From Pseudonocardia broussonetiae (GTDB taxonomy: Bacteria > Actinomycetota > Actinomycetes > Mycobacteriales > Pseudonocardiaceae), in assembly GCF_013155125.1 (NCBI RefSeq), contig NZ_CP053564.1:1681501-1745500 (forward strand): 64,000 nt of DNA, read 5' to 3'. A program made the position numbers and the translations under genes. Of the stretch, positions 38,297-46,994 are shown one piece after another (position 1 is the first letter of the stretch; each line of letters opens with the position of its first letter). The notes under the pieces are model-generated. The model worked only from the letters and a program-made list of their open reading frames with translations. It ran no database searches and had not been told where the DNA came from.

Positions 38297-38785
38297 TCAG
38301 GCGAAGTCGTCGGGCGAGACCTCGTCGATGAACTTGCGGAAGTCCTCGAGCTGCTTCTCCGGCGGCGCGTCCGTGCCGTCGGGGAACAGGTCGGCGATGG
38401 GCTGGCCGACCTCGTCCAGGATCGAGGTGGCCACGCCGATCGACAGGCCCTCGCGCACCGCGACGGCCAGCGCGTCGCTGGGGCGCAGCTCGACCCGGGC
38501 GCCGTCGGCGAAGACCAGCTCGGCCCGGAACACGCTGTCGACGAGCGAGACCACCTCGGCACCGACGAGCTCGTGACCCAGGCCCTGCAGCACCGGCAGC
38601 AGGACGTCCTGGGGCAGCTGGGGGTCGCCCTCGCCGCGCTCGCCCAGCGCTATCGCGTCGGCCTGGGGGCGGCGCAGGAACACCGGCAGGCAGCGCTCAC
38701 CCTCGACCTCACCGAGCAGGAGCACCGGCTCGCGGGTGCGCACGTGCACCACGAGCCGCAGGACGCGCATGGTCGTCATCGACAT
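38297..38785 (-). CDS. Bifunctional nuclease family protein (DUF151/BFN)
   Basis: This protein of about 162 residues has the BFN pattern: VLLLGEVEGERCLPVFLRRPQADAIAL, then DSVFRAELVFADG and RPSDALAVAVREGLSIGVA. Plant and bacterial relatives have been reported to have both RNase and DNase activity; in actinobacteria they are common and often lie near the fhaA or gcvH loci. Three nearby ATGs (38785, 38779 and 38770) are possible starts. It converges on the TPM gene. Confidence 0.85.
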   Translation of the reverse strand: MSMTTMRVLRLVVHVRTREPVLLLGEVEGERCLPVFLRRPQADAIALGERGEGDPQLPQDVLLPVLQGLGHELVGAEVVSLVDSVFRAELVFADGARVELRPSDALAVAVREGLSIGVATSILDEVGQPIADLFPDGTDAPPEKQLEDFRKFIDEVSPDDFA

Positions 38786-38801
38786 GGTCGACAGTGTTGC
38801 G

Positions 38802-39770
38802 TCAACCGCGCAGCGTGTCACTGGGTGATCGTTCGAACCGGGTCCGGTAGTCGGCGGCGAAGCGCCCGGGGTGGCCGAAGCCCCAGCGGGCGGCGACCGC
38901 GCCGACGGTCGTCCCGGCCGGGTCGGCGGCGCGCAGCTCGTCGTGGGCGCGGTCGAGCCGCACCGAGCGCAGGAAGCCCAGCGGCGTCTGGTCCATCGAG
39001 CGCCGGAACGCCCGCTGCAGGGCCCGCGGGCCGACGTGCGCGGCGTCCGCGATGGTCGTCAGGTCGAGGTCCTCGCCCGCGTGCTCCTCCATGAACGCGA
39101 TCGCGCGGCGCACGGCGTCGGGCGCCGCGTACTGGGTCTTCGTGCGGTAGCCGGCCTGGCTCGAGTTGGGGAAGGTCTCCAGCAGCGTCGCGACGATCAG
39201 CCGCTGCACGTGCCGCACCACCAGCGGGTTGCCGTTGACACCCGGGTTGCGGGCGACGTCGCCCGACACGTACTGCATCAGGCGCTTCCAGTGCACCCCC
39301 TTCGCCTCCGACAGCGGCCGCCCGAGGTCGAAGGCCAGGCGCGGGGTCGCGCGGTCCTCGCCCAGCATCTCGGCCGCGGCCCGCTCCACGGCCGATCGCT
39401 GGATGCGCAGCTGGGCCATGCGGAAGTCGTGCCACTCGACGTCGGTCCGCGCGTCGGGGTCGTAGGACAGCACGTCGCCCGGCCCGCCCACCACCTCGCT
39501 GCTCGGCGAGCGCAGGACGAACCGCCCGCTGAGCAGGTGGCTGAACAGCAGCACGTCGTCGAGGGGCTCCCAGCTGCCCTGCAGCACCATCGAGTGCCGC
39601 GCGACGCCGACGGTGAAGCTGCCGAAGTCGGCCATGCTGTGCGCGAACCGGAAATCGGTCGGTCGTCCGGAGATCGTCACCTCGTGGTCGCCGTAGGCGT
39701 CACGCAGCCAGCCGTGCGCCACGTCGGCGTCGGCCGTCGTGATCTGCGCGCGCATCAGCGATTCCGGCAC
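38802..39770 (-). CDS. AraC-family transcriptional regulator
   Basis: This 322-residue regulator has an N-terminal sensing region of about 200 residues that includes a cupin-like stretch (FSHLLSGRFVLRSPSSEVVGGPGDVLSYDPD). The C-terminal double helix-turn-helix includes AIAFMEEHAGEDLDLTTIADAAHVGPRALQRAFRRSMDQTPLG-type order with the second helix pair in WGFGHPGRFAADYRTRF. The GTG at 39770 is preceded by AGGGGG seven bases upstream; the longer frame to 39869 has no such site. Targets are unknown; no structural gene is clearly attached. Confidence 0.87.
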   Translation of the reverse strand: MPESLMRAQITTADADVAHGWLRDAYGDHEVTISGRPTDFRFAHSMADFGSFTVGVARHSMVLQGSWEPLDDVLLFSHLLSGRFVLRSPSSEVVGGPGDVLSYDPDARTDVEWHDFRMAQLRIQRSAVERAAAEMLGEDRATPRLAFDLGRPLSEAKGVHWKRLMQYVSGDVARNPGVNGNPLVVRHVQRLIVATLLETFPNSSQAGYRTKTQYAAPDAVRRAIAFMEEHAGEDLDLTTIADAAHVGPRALQRAFRRSMDQTPLGFLRSVRLDRAHDELRAADPAGTTVGAVAARWGFGHPGRFAADYRTRFERSPSDTLRG

Positions 39771-39950
39771 GATCAAGTCCCCCCTTGGTCGAGGGGGAAA
39801 CGCTAATCGGCCCGGTGTCCGTGCGCGATCGACCATCCGGACGCTGCGAGGTTGCGCTGTCCGTTCCACGACGGCCGCTTGTCCGCCAGGCGATCACGGC
39901 GCGCGACCCGGTTGTGGGCGACCGACGTAGCGGGTACGTCTACGGCGGTA

Positions 39951-39989
39951 CGGGAGGACCTCCGCTGGAGGGGGCCGGGGGTCCTCCCG
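39951..39989 (-). terminator. Possible terminator after the Gfo/Idh/MocA gene
   Basis: CGGGAGGACC (39951-39960) is exactly complementary to 39980-39989, with a 19-base loop. It lies about 45 bases after the stop of the minus-strand oxidoreductase gene. The surrounding 261-base gap (39771-40031) also holds the AraC gene's leader with a short CCCCCT/AGGGGG repeat (39780-39785 with 39792-39797). I see no gene in it. Confidence 0.5.
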
Positions 39990-40031
39990 GCCCACCACCG
40001 CCACCGGCCCTGCGACCGGCCGCGGAGCGGG

Positions 40032-41021
40032 CTACAGCTCCGCCGGCCCCTCCTGCGGCTCCATCCCGAGCTGCCGCGCCACCGCGTCCATCACGTCCTG
40101 CACCACCACGGTGTCGGCCAGCGGCATGACCGCGCTCTGCGTCCGCCCGTCGGCGACGCAGTCGGTCACCTCGCGCAGCTCGTGGGAGTACCCCGCCCCG
40201 AGGGCGGGCGCGTCGATCCGCTCGGGCTCGGCGCCGTTGCGGCACAGCACGATCGCCGACGGGTGGTGGAAGCGCGGGGGCACGTCGATCCAGCCGCCGG
40301 TGCCGACCACGCGGGCCGCGCCGGGCGTGGCGCAGCGCAGCGACGCGAGCAGCGACGCGGTGCGGCCGTCGGGGTAGGACAGCAGCACGGCCTCCTCGAC
40401 GTCGACGCCGCTCGGGGCCAGCACGCCGTGCGCCGCGACGGCGTCGGGTGCGCCCAGGACCATCTGCGCGAACGAGATCGGGTAGACCCCGACGTCGAAC
40501 AGCGCACCTCCCCCGACGGAGGGGTCGTAGAAGCGGTCCGACGGGTCGGTGGGGTGCTGGGCGCCGAGATCGGCCTGCACCGACTGCACCTCGCCGATCG
40601 CCCCGTCGGCGATCAGCTCCCGCATCCGCACGATCGCGGGCTGGAAGCGCGTCCACATCGCCTCCATGGCGAACACCCCCGCCGCCTCCGCCACGTCGAC
40701 GATCTCGCGGGTCGCCGCCGGCGTGACCGTGAACGCCTTCTCGACGAGCACCGCCTTCCCCGCTCGCAGCGCCGCCAGCGCGACGGCGCGGTGCTGCGGG
40801 TGCGGGGTCGCGATGTAGAGCACGTCGACGCCGTCGTCCTCGACGATCGCCCGGTAGGAGGCGTGGACGCGGTCGACCCCGTGCGCGTCGGCGAAGACCC
40901 GCGCCCGCTCGGCCGACCGGGACGCGACCGCGACGACCTCGGCGCCGGGGACGTGCGGGAAGTCCGCCACCACCTTCGACGCGATCCGACCCGGGCCGAC
41001 GATCCCCCACCGCACGCTCAT
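40032..41021 (-). CDS. Gfo/Idh/MocA-family NAD(P)-dependent oxidoreductase
   Basis: This 329-residue enzyme has an N-terminal Rossmann fold (GIVGPGRIASKVVADF at residues 6-21), the VEKAFTVT segment with the conserved lysine of EKP-type motifs near residue 93, and the C-terminal substrate domain with GGGALFDVGVYPISFA. Family members oxidise sugars, inositols or trans-dihydrodiols. The substrate cannot be inferred from its isolated position. Confidence 0.9.
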   Translation of the reverse strand: MSVRWGIVGPGRIASKVVADFPHVPGAEVVAVASRSAERARVFADAHGVDRVHASYRAIVEDDGVDVLYIATPHPQHRAVALAALRAGKAVLVEKAFTVTPAATREIVDVAEAAGVFAMEAMWTRFQPAIVRMRELIADGAIGEVQSVQADLGAQHPTDPSDRFYDPSVGGGALFDVGVYPISFAQMVLGAPDAVAAHGVLAPSGVDVEEAVLLSYPDGRTASLLASLRCATPGAARVVGTGGWIDVPPRFHHPSAIVLCRNGAEPERIDAPALGAGYSHELREVTDCVADGRTQSAVMPLADTVVVQDVMDAVARQLGMEPQEGPAEL

Positions 41022-41071
41022 GGCCCTAGCATCGCAGCCGCACCACCGCGTCGACCGAGATGGAGTGCTCT

Positions 41072-41650
41072 GTGAGCGTCAGCCTGGCCAAGGGCGGCAA
41101 CGTCAGCCTCAGCAAGGAGGCCCCCGGCCTCACGAACGTGATCGTCGGGGTCGGTTGGGACGTGCGCGCCACGACCGGTGCCGACTTCGACCTCGACGTC
41201 TCGGCGATCATGCTCGGCGCCGACGGCCGCGTGCTCTCCGACAGCCACTTCATCTTCTTCAACAACCTGATCAGCCCCGACGGCACCGTCGAGCACACCG
41301 GCGACAACCTCACCGGCGAGGGCGAGGGCGACGACGAGCAGCTCAAGGTCGACCTGGCCGGGATGTCCCCGCAGGTCGACAAGATCGTGTTCCCGGTGAG
41401 CATCTACGACGCCGACAACCGCCGGCAGAGCTTCGGCCAGGTCGCCAACGCGTTCATCCGGATCGTCAACGCCGCGGGCGAGTCGGAGATCACCCGCTTC
41501 GACCTCACCGAGGACGCCTCCACCGAGACCGCGATGCTGTTCGGCGAGCTCTACCGCCGCGGCCCGGAGTGGAAGTTCCGGGCGATCGGGCAGGGCTACG
41601 CGTCGGGGCTCGCGGGCATCGCGCGCGACTTCGGCGTCAACGTCGGCTGA
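41072..41650 (+). CDS. terD: TerD-family stress protein
   Basis: This 192-residue protein starts [20 protein letters not shown] and contains [40 protein letters not shown] and [20 protein letters not shown], all typical of TerD. TerD proteins bind calcium through conserved aspartates and are linked to tellurite, oxidative and phage stress; streptomycetes carry several. The GTG at 41072 has GGAG six bases upstream and gives the usual length; an ATG four codons earlier overlaps that site. It is a single gene here with no ter operon partners. Confidence 0.93.
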   Translation: MSVSLAKGGNVSLSKEAPGLTNVIVGVGWDVRATTGADFDLDVSAIMLGADGRVLSDSHFIFFNNLISPDGTVEHTGDNLTGEGEGDDEQLKVDLAGMSPQVDKIVFPVSIYDADNRRQSFGQVANAFIRIVNAAGESEITRFDLTEDASTETAMLFGELYRRGPEWKFRAIGQGYASGLAGIARDFGVNVG

Positions 41651-41660
41651 GCGGCGCCGG

Positions 41661-42047
41661 TCAGGCCCAGACGCCCGTCACGCCGGCGACGACCAGCAGC
41701 TTGAGCAGCCAGTCACCGGAGTGGATCGCGGCGAGGGCGACGGGCACCCGCTCGTGGAACACCGACCCGGTGAGCAGCAGGACCGGGAACCCCACCCACA
41801 GCACGAGGGCGAGCAGCAGCGCCGGACCGAGCGCGTCGGCGCCCAGCCCGCGCGCCAGCCCGGCCACGACGAGCGCCAGCACGACGTTGCGGACGACCTC
41901 GGTGACCGCCGTGAGCGCGGCGGGGCGCCCCGCGCCCGGGGCGTAGGCGGGCGAGAGCTGCGCCAGGCGGGCGCCGAGCGCGCCGTAGTACGCCCCGCTG
42001 ACGACGAACGCGGCCACCGCGGCCACGACGACGGCGAGGACGTTCAC
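41661..42047 (-). CDS. DUF1761-family membrane protein
   Basis: This 128-residue membrane protein has four hydrophobic segments and the DUF1761 features [22 protein letters not shown] and [19 protein letters not shown] at its end. Function is unknown. Its GTG start overlaps the stop of the DUF1905 gene (GTGA), so both are translated together from the divergent palindromic promoter at 42353-42396. Confidence 0.8.
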   Translation of the reverse strand: MNVLAVVVAAVAAFVVSGAYYGALGARLAQLSPAYAPGAGRPAALTAVTEVVRNVVLALVVAGLARGLGADALGPALLLALVLWVGFPVLLLTGSVFHERVPVALAAIHSGDWLLKLLVVAGVTGVWA

Positions 42048-42325
42048 CGGCTCTCCTCGATCCGCTCCGACAGGTGCACGTCGACGGAGTCGCCGGCCTT
42101 CTTGCCCAGCGTCCGGCACAGGGCGGCGCGCACCGGCAGCTTGTGGGTGCCGTCGCCCAGCGCCATGAACGAGCTGCGGAACGGGTGGCCGTCGACGGTG
42201 CCGCGGACCTTCACCAGCCCGCGGGTGCCGAAGAACTCGGCGGAGCCGGGCATCTTCACGTAGGTCCAGCCGCCCGGTGCCGGGCTCGTCACCAGGACGG
42301 CGGTGAAGTCGTGGTCGAGTTCCAT
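42044..42325 (-). CDS. DUF1905-domain protein
   Basis: This 93-residue protein is a stand-alone DUF1905 domain, recognisable by [37 protein letters not shown] and [12 protein letters not shown]. The fold is a small beta barrel and no activity is established. It is the first gene after the palindromic intergenic element and lies opposite the DGPF/ECF42 pair, which suggests shared control by that sigma factor. GGAGGATC-type sequence lies close upstream of its ATG. Confidence 0.83.
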   Translation of the reverse strand: MELDHDFTAVLVTSPAPGGWTYVKMPGSAEFFGTRGLVKVRGTVDGHPFRSSFMALGDGTHKLPVRAALCRTLGKKAGDSVDVHLSERIEESR

Positions 42326-42352
42326 CGGAGGATCCTTCCCTCGGGGTCCGTA

Positions 42353-42396
42353 CGCCGGGATGTCGAGACCGGGCCGGCGGTCTCGACATCCCGGCG
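42353..42396. promoter_or_regulatory. Mirror-image ECF42-type promoter in a perfect palindrome
   Basis: A perfect 19-bp inverted repeat (42353-42371 with 42378-42396) surrounds GGCCGG. On the plus strand TGTCGA (42361-42366) is followed after 17 bases by CGAC (42384-42387). By symmetry the minus strand has TGTCGA (42388-42383), 17 bases, then CGAC (42365-42362). TGTCGA and CGA(C/T) are, as I recall, the -35 and -10 elements of ECF42-group sigma factors, one of which is encoded just downstream. The distances from -10 to the start codons are similar on both sides (about 37-40 bases). Confidence 0.78.
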
Positions 42397-42426
42397 GCAG
42401 GAGTTTCCCGGTGACGGAGGTGGCAC

Positions 42427-42798
42427 GTGAAGTACCTGGTCCTCATCCACAGCAACGAGCACTTCCTCGAGCGCTGGGCGGGCCTGACCGACGCCCAGCG
42501 CGCCGAGTTCGGCCGCGGGCACCGCGCGCTGACCGACGAGCTCGCCGCGTCGGGCGAGCTGGTGGCGTCGGAGGGGCTGGCCGACCCGTCGCTCGGGCGG
42601 TGGGTCACGGCGCGCGACGGCGCCGCGGTCGTCGCGGACGGGCCGTTCGCCGAGGTCAAGGAGCACCTGGCGGGGTTCTACCTCGTCGAGTGCGAGACAG
42701 CGGACCGCGCGGTCGAGATCGCCGCGCGCGTCCCGGACGCGGTGTGGGGCCTGGTCGAGGTGCGGCCGGTGCTCAGCCCCGCGGGCCCGGACCTGTGA
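42427..42798 (+). CDS. DGPF/YCII-domain protein, ECF42 partner
   Basis: This 123-residue protein has the YCII fold and the diagnostic [21 protein letters not shown] segment (DGPF motif, residues 70-90). Genes of this type nearly always accompany ECF42 sigma factors and are their main known targets; their biochemical role is not settled. It is coupled to the sigma gene by a GTGA overlap, and GGAGG lies 9 bases before its GTG start. The palindromic promoter lies 31 bases upstream. Confidence 0.9.
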   Translation: MKYLVLIHSNEHFLERWAGLTDAQRAEFGRGHRALTDELAASGELVASEGLADPSLGRWVTARDGAAVVADGPFAEVKEHLAGFYLVECETADRAVEIAARVPDAVWGLVEVRPVLSPAGPDL

Positions 42799-43991
42799 CG
42801 GGGAGCGTCGAGGACCTGCTGCGCGAGCTCGCGCCGCAGGTCCTCGGCGTGCTCGTGCGCCGCCGGGGCGGTGACTTCGCCGCCTGCGAGGACGCCGTGC
42901 AGGAGGCCCTGATCGCGGCGGCGCTCGCCTGGCCGGCCGACGGCGTCCCGGACAACCCGGCGGGCTGGCTCATCACCGCGGCCCACCGCCGCACCGTCGA
43001 CGCCCACCGCGCCGACGCGGCGCGCCGCCGCCGGGAGGACGCGGTGGCCGCGGCCGTGCCGCCGGGCCCGGTGCCCGGCGAGGACGACACGCTCGCCCTG
43101 CTCGCGCTGTGCTGCCACCCGTCGCTGAACCCGCCGTCGCAGGTGGCCCTGACGCTGCGCGCGGTCGGCGGCCTGACCACCGCGGAGATCGCCCGCGGCC
43201 TGCTCGTGCCGGAGGCGACCGTCGCGCAGCGGATCAGCCGGGCCAAGGCGCGGATCCGGGCCGCGGGCGGGCGGTTCGGCGACCCGGACGACGAGGCGCG
43301 GCTCCCCGCGGTCCTCCGGACGCTGTACCTGGTGTTCACCGAGGGGCACACGGCCAGCTCGGGTGAGTCCCTGCAGCGCGTCGAGCTGACCCGGGAGGCG
43401 CTGCGGCTGACCCGCCTGCTGCACGGGCTGCGGCCCGGCGACGGCGAGGTCGCCGGCCTGCTCGCGCTGATGCTGCTCACCGACGCGCGCCGGGCCGCCC
43501 GGACCGCGCCCGACGGCGCGCTGGTGCCGCTGGACGAGCAGGACCGCGGGCTCTGGGACGCCGCCGCGATCGCCGAGGGCGTCGCGCTGGTCACCGCGGC
43601 GCTGGCCACGGCGGTGCCCGGGCCCTACCAGCTGCAGGCCGCGATCGCCGCCGTGCACGCCGAGGCCCCGCGAGCCGAGGACACCGACTGGCGCCAGATC
43701 CTGGGCCTCTACGAGATCCTGGCGGCGATCGCGCCGGGCCCGATGGTCACGCTCAACCGGATCGTCGCCGTCGCCATGGTGCGCGGGCCGCTCGTCGCCC
43801 TGGAGCAGCTCGACGCTGCCGCGGGCGACCCGGCGCTGGCCGGGCACCACCGCGTCGACGCCGTGCGCGCGCACCTGCTCGACCGCACCGGCGACGCCGA
43901 CGGGGCGCGCGAGCACTACCGCCGCGCGGCCGCCCGCACCCTGAGCGCGCCCGAGCGCCGCTACCTGCTCGACCGAGCCGCCGGACGATGA
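42795..43991 (+). CDS. ECF42-group RNA polymerase sigma factor
   Basis: This 398-residue sigma factor is twice the length of simple ECF sigmas. Sigma region 2 lies near residues 15-80 (CEDAVQEALIAAALAWPADG, PAGWLITAAHRRTVDAHR) and region 4 near 105-160 (ALTLRAVGGLTTAEIARGLLVPEATVAQRI). A C-terminal helical, TPR-like domain of about 230 residues follows (TLYLVFTEGHTASSGE, LLALMLLTDARRAAR, ILGLYEILAAIAPGPMVTLNRIVAVA). This architecture and the DGPF neighbour define ECF42. Control seems to rest in the C-terminal domain, as no anti-sigma gene is present. Confidence 0.93.
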   Translation: MTGSVEDLLRELAPQVLGVLVRRRGGDFAACEDAVQEALIAAALAWPADGVPDNPAGWLITAAHRRTVDAHRADAARRRREDAVAAAVPPGPVPGEDDTLALLALCCHPSLNPPSQVALTLRAVGGLTTAEIARGLLVPEATVAQRISRAKARIRAAGGRFGDPDDEARLPAVLRTLYLVFTEGHTASSGESLQRVELTREALRLTRLLHGLRPGDGEVAGLLALMLLTDARRAARTAPDGALVPLDEQDRGLWDAAAIAEGVALVTAALATAVPGPYQLQAAIAAVHAEAPRAEDTDWRQILGLYEILAAIAPGPMVTLNRIVAVAMVRGPLVALEQLDAAAGDPALAGHHRVDAVRAHLLDRTGDADGAREHYRRAAARTLSAPERRYLLDRAAGR

Positions 43992-44038
43992 GGGCCGCCG
44001 GTCGATGACTTCTCGCCCGTCCTCCGGTCACACAGCAC

Positions 44039-44596
44039 ATGGCACAGCTCCTCTACTCGATGATCGTCTCGCTCGACGGCTACGCCGTGGCGGCCGAGGG
44101 CGACCTCGGCCGCGGCGCCGAGGACCCCGAGGTCCACACGTTCATCGGCGACCTCTTCCGCCCCGTCGGCACGTACCTCTACGGCCGGCGCATGTACGAG
44201 ACGATGGTCTTCTGGGAGACCGCGCACACCGCGCCCGACGCGCCCCCGCACATCGTCGGGTACGCCCGCGACTGGCAGGCCGTCGACAAGGTCGTCTACT
44301 CCACGACGCTGGGGTCGGTGTCCAGCGCGCGGACCCGGATCGAGCGGACCTTCGACCCCGACGCGGTGCGCCGGCTCAAGGAGGGGGCCGACCGCGACCT
44401 CACTGTCGACGGCCCGCACCTCGCCGCCCAGGCGATCGCGGCGGGCCTGGTGGACGAGTACCACCTGTTCGTCACCACGAGCGCGGTCGGGGGCGGCACG
44501 CGGTTCTTCCCCGACGGCGTGCGCCTCGACCTCGACCTGGTCGACCAGCGCCGCTTCGACAGCGGGCTGCTCTACGCGCGCTACCGGCCGCGCTGA
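44039..44596 (+). CDS. Dihydrofolate reductase-like (RibD C-terminal domain) protein
   Basis: This 185-residue protein has the RibD C-terminal/DHFR fold: MAQLLYSMIVSLDGYAVAAEG at the start, TYLYGRRMYETMVFWE in the middle and GPHLAAQAIAAGLVDEYHLFVTT plus VGGGTRFFP toward the end. Such stand-alone proteins are common in actinobacteria and are presumed NADPH-dependent reductases of unknown substrate. It follows the ECF42 gene by 47 bases and could belong to the same transcript. Confidence 0.85.
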   Translation: MAQLLYSMIVSLDGYAVAAEGDLGRGAEDPEVHTFIGDLFRPVGTYLYGRRMYETMVFWETAHTAPDAPPHIVGYARDWQAVDKVVYSTTLGSVSSARTRIERTFDPDAVRRLKEGADRDLTVDGPHLAAQAIAAGLVDEYHLFVTTSAVGGGTRFFPDGVRLDLDLVDQRRFDSGLLYARYRPR

Positions 44597-44603
44597 GCGG
44601 CGG

Positions 44604-45158
44604 TCACGGCCGCAGGCCCTGCCGCAGCAGCGCCCAGGCGGCCGCGGCGGTGCGCAGCCGGTCCTCGGGCGGGACCTTCGCGACCAGCCCGGCGACCATC
44701 CCGATCGCCAGGACGACGTCGGCGGCGGTGACGTCGTCGCGGAACCGGCCCGCCGCCTGCGCCTGCGGCAGCGCCCCGGCGAGCACGGCGCCGACCCGCT
44801 CGGCCACCGCCTCGACGCGGCCGTCGCGCACCGACGCCGTCACGACGTCGACGAACCCGACGCAGGACACGAGCTGGTCGGTGACGGCGTCGAGCAGGGC
44901 GTCGAGCGTCGTGCCCGGGAGCGCGGCCAGCTCCTCCAGCTCGACGACGTTGTCCTCGAACACCGCGACGGCGAGCGCGACCCGGTCGGGGAAGTGCCGG
45001 TAGAGGCTGCCCTGGCCGACGCCGGCGCGCTTCGCGACGGCCGAGAGCGGCGCGTCGTACCCCTGCTCCCCGAACACCTCGACGGCCGCGGCGAGCAGCG
45101 CGCGCCGGTTGCCGGCCGCGGCGCCGCGGCCCCGGTTCTCTCGACGCAGGGAGGTCAC
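44604..45158 (-). CDS. TetR-family regulator with adjacent palindromic operator
   Basis: This 184-residue regulator has a TetR helix-turn-helix near residues 16-62 (LLAAAVEVFGEQGYDAPLSA, RAGVGQGSLYRHFPDRVALA). It is divergent from a mycofactocin-coupled dehydrogenase and an esterase. A perfect 13-bp inverted repeat lies 13 bases upstream of its start, so auto-control plus control of the divergent pair is likely. The GTG at 45158 gives MTSLRRENRGRG; the longer frame runs back through the operator and was rejected. Confidence 0.88.
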   Translation of the reverse strand: MTSLRRENRGRGAAAGNRRALLAAAVEVFGEQGYDAPLSAVAKRAGVGQGSLYRHFPDRVALAVAVFEDNVVELEELAALPGTTLDALLDAVTDQLVSCVGFVDVVTASVRDGRVEAVAERVGAVLAGALPQAQAAGRFRDDVTAADVVLAIGMVAGLVAKVPPEDRLRTAAAAWALLRQGLRP

Positions 45159-45171
45159 GCGGCTACGGTAG

Positions 45172-45201
45172 CAACAACCGGACAACAGTGTCCGGTTGTT
45201 G
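45172..45201. promoter_or_regulatory. TetR operator palindrome
   Basis: CAACAACCGGACA (45172-45184) is exactly repeated in inverse at 45189-45201, separated by ACAG. A 13-bp perfect palindrome with a 4-base spacer between divergent tetR and dehydrogenase genes is the classical TetR operator arrangement. It ends 15 bases before the dehydrogenase GTG. Confidence 0.85.
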
Positions 45202-45216
45202 TCGAGAGGTGGAGCC

Positions 45217-46032
45217 GTGGCCGGACGGGTCGAGGGCAAGGTCGCACTGATCACGGGCGCCGCGCGGGGCATGGGCCGCGCGCACGCCGTCCGGCTGGCC
45301 GGGGAGGGCGCCGACGTCGTCCTGGTGGACGTGTGCGCGCCGCTGCCGAGCGTCGCCTACGACTCGGCGACGCCCGCCGACCTCGAGGAGACCGTGGCGC
45401 TGGTCGAGAAGGCCGGGCGGCGCGCGGTCGCGGCGCGGCTCGACGTGCGCGACCTCGCGGCGCTGCGCGCGGCCGTCGACGGGGCGGTGGCCGACCTGGG
45501 CCGCCTCGACGTGATCGTCGCCAACGCCGGGATCTGTGTGCCGCGCGCCTGGGACCAGGTGACGCCGCAGATCTTCGAGGACACGATGAGCACCAACGTC
45601 ACCGGCGTCTGGAACACGGTGATGGCGGGCGCGCCGCACCTGGTGGAGGCGGGCGGCGGGTCGATCGTGCTGGTCAGCTCGGCGGCCGGGATCAAGGTGC
45701 AGCCGTTCATGGTGCCCTACACCGCCAGCAAGTTCGCCGTGCGCGGCATGGCCAAGGCGTTTGCGGCGGAGCTCGCGAAGCACCACATCCGCGTCAACAG
45801 CCTGCACCCGACGGGCGTCGCCACCCCGATGGGCAGTGGCGACATGCAGGCCGTGCTCGGCGCCGCGATGGCGGGCGACCAGCGGCTGGGGATGATGTTC
45901 GCGAACATGCTGCCGGTCGAGACCACCCAGCCCGAGGACGTGGCCGACTCGGTCCTGTTCCTCGCCTCCGACGAGTCCCGCTACGTCACCGCGCACGAGC
46001 TCGCGCCCGACGCCGGCGTCACGGAGTTCTGA
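45217..46032 (+). CDS. Mycofactocin-coupled short-chain dehydrogenase
   Basis: This 271-residue SDR starts MAGRVEGKVALITGAARGMG and has the extended VDVCAPLPSVAYDSATPADLEETV insertion after the NAD-binding Asp, the mark of the mycofactocin-associated SDR subfamily with tightly bound NAD. The catalytic Tyr/Lys are in VPYTASKFAVRGMAKA. It should oxidise or reduce an alcohol with mycofactocin as external electron carrier. Mycofactocin synthesis genes are not in the window. The GTG at 45217 has GAGGTGGAG upstream. The esterase gene follows with a one-base overlap. Confidence 0.92.
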   Translation: MAGRVEGKVALITGAARGMGRAHAVRLAGEGADVVLVDVCAPLPSVAYDSATPADLEETVALVEKAGRRAVAARLDVRDLAALRAAVDGAVADLGRLDVIVANAGICVPRAWDQVTPQIFEDTMSTNVTGVWNTVMAGAPHLVEAGGGSIVLVSSAAGIKVQPFMVPYTASKFAVRGMAKAFAAELAKHHIRVNSLHPTGVATPMGSGDMQAVLGAAMAGDQRLGMMFANMLPVETTQPEDVADSVLFLASDESRYVTAHELAPDAGVTEF

Positions 46033-46982
46033 TGGCACCGCTCGACCTGCGGGTGCGGCTGCTCGCGCGGGCGCTGCGCGCGAGCAGTTCGATCACCACG
46101 ATGGACGCCGCCGCCATCGCCCGCGCCCAGGCCACGTCGATCCCCCACAACCCGGTCACCGACCTGCTGTTCGGCGGGGTGGCGCCCGGCGTCGTGCTCA
46201 CCGACGCCACCGCGACGGGCCAGACCGGCCCGATCCCGGTGCGGATCTACCGGCCCACGGCCGCGGGCGCCGGGCCGCTGCCGCTCGTCGTCAACATCCA
46301 CGGCGGCGGGTGGGTGCTCGGCTCGCTCGACCAGTCCGACTGGCTGTGCAGCCAGGTCGCGGCCGGGGTCGGCGCGGTGGTCGTGTCGCTGGACTACCGG
46401 CTCGCGCCCGGCCACCCCTGGCCCGCCGCCGGCGAGGACTGCCACGCCGCGCTCGTCGACCTGGTGGAGCGCGCGGCCGAGCTCGGCGCCGACCCGCGGC
46501 GCCTGGCCGTGATGGGCGACAGCGCGGGCGGCAACCTCTCCGCCGTCGTCGCGCTGATGGCGCGCGACCGCTCCGGGCCCGCGATCGCGTTCCAGGCCCT
46601 GCTCTACCCGGCCACGGACCTCACGCTGGGCAGCCCGTCGATCGAGGAGAACGCGCACGCGCCGGTGATCGGCAAGGCCGACGTGCTGGCGTTCCGCGAC
46701 CACTACCTCGGCGCCCAGGACCCCCGCGACCCCTACGCCTCCCCGCTGTTCGCCCCCGACCACGCGGGCCTGCCGCCCGCGCTGGTGCAGGTGGCCGAGC
46801 ACGACCCGATCCGCGACGACGGGCTGCGCTACGCCGACGCCCTGCGCGCGGCCGGCGTCCCGGTGCGCGCGACGACCTACGTCGGCATGCCGCACGGCTA
46901 CCTGTCGTTCCCGCGGTTCTGCCGCTCCGCGCCGCAGGCGCTCGCCGAGCTCACCGGGGAGCTGCGGGCCGCGCTGACCTGA
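46032..46982 (+). CDS. Alpha/beta hydrolase, hormone-sensitive-lipase-type esterase
   Basis: This 316-residue hydrolase has the oxyanion-hole motif VNIHGGGWVLGS (near residue 83), the nucleophile elbow GDSAGGN with the catalytic Ser, an Asp in VAEHDPIRDDG and the catalytic His in GMPHGYLSF. This pattern is the HSL/EstA family of carboxylesterases. Its ATG overlaps the SDR stop by one base (TGATG). The pair may hydrolyse an ester and then oxidise the released alcohol under TetR control, which is inference. Confidence 0.9.
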   Translation: MAPLDLRVRLLARALRASSSITTMDAAAIARAQATSIPHNPVTDLLFGGVAPGVVLTDATATGQTGPIPVRIYRPTAAGAGPLPLVVNIHGGGWVLGSLDQSDWLCSQVAAGVGAVVVSLDYRLAPGHPWPAAGEDCHAALVDLVERAAELGADPRRLAVMGDSAGGNLSAVVALMARDRSGPAIAFQALLYPATDLTLGSPSIEENAHAPVIGKADVLAFRDHYLGAQDPRDPYASPLFAPDHAGLPPALVQVAEHDPIRDDGLRYADALRAAGVPVRATTYVGMPHGYLSFPRFCRSAPQALAELTGELRAALT

Positions 46983-46994
46983 GCGGACGGGCGT

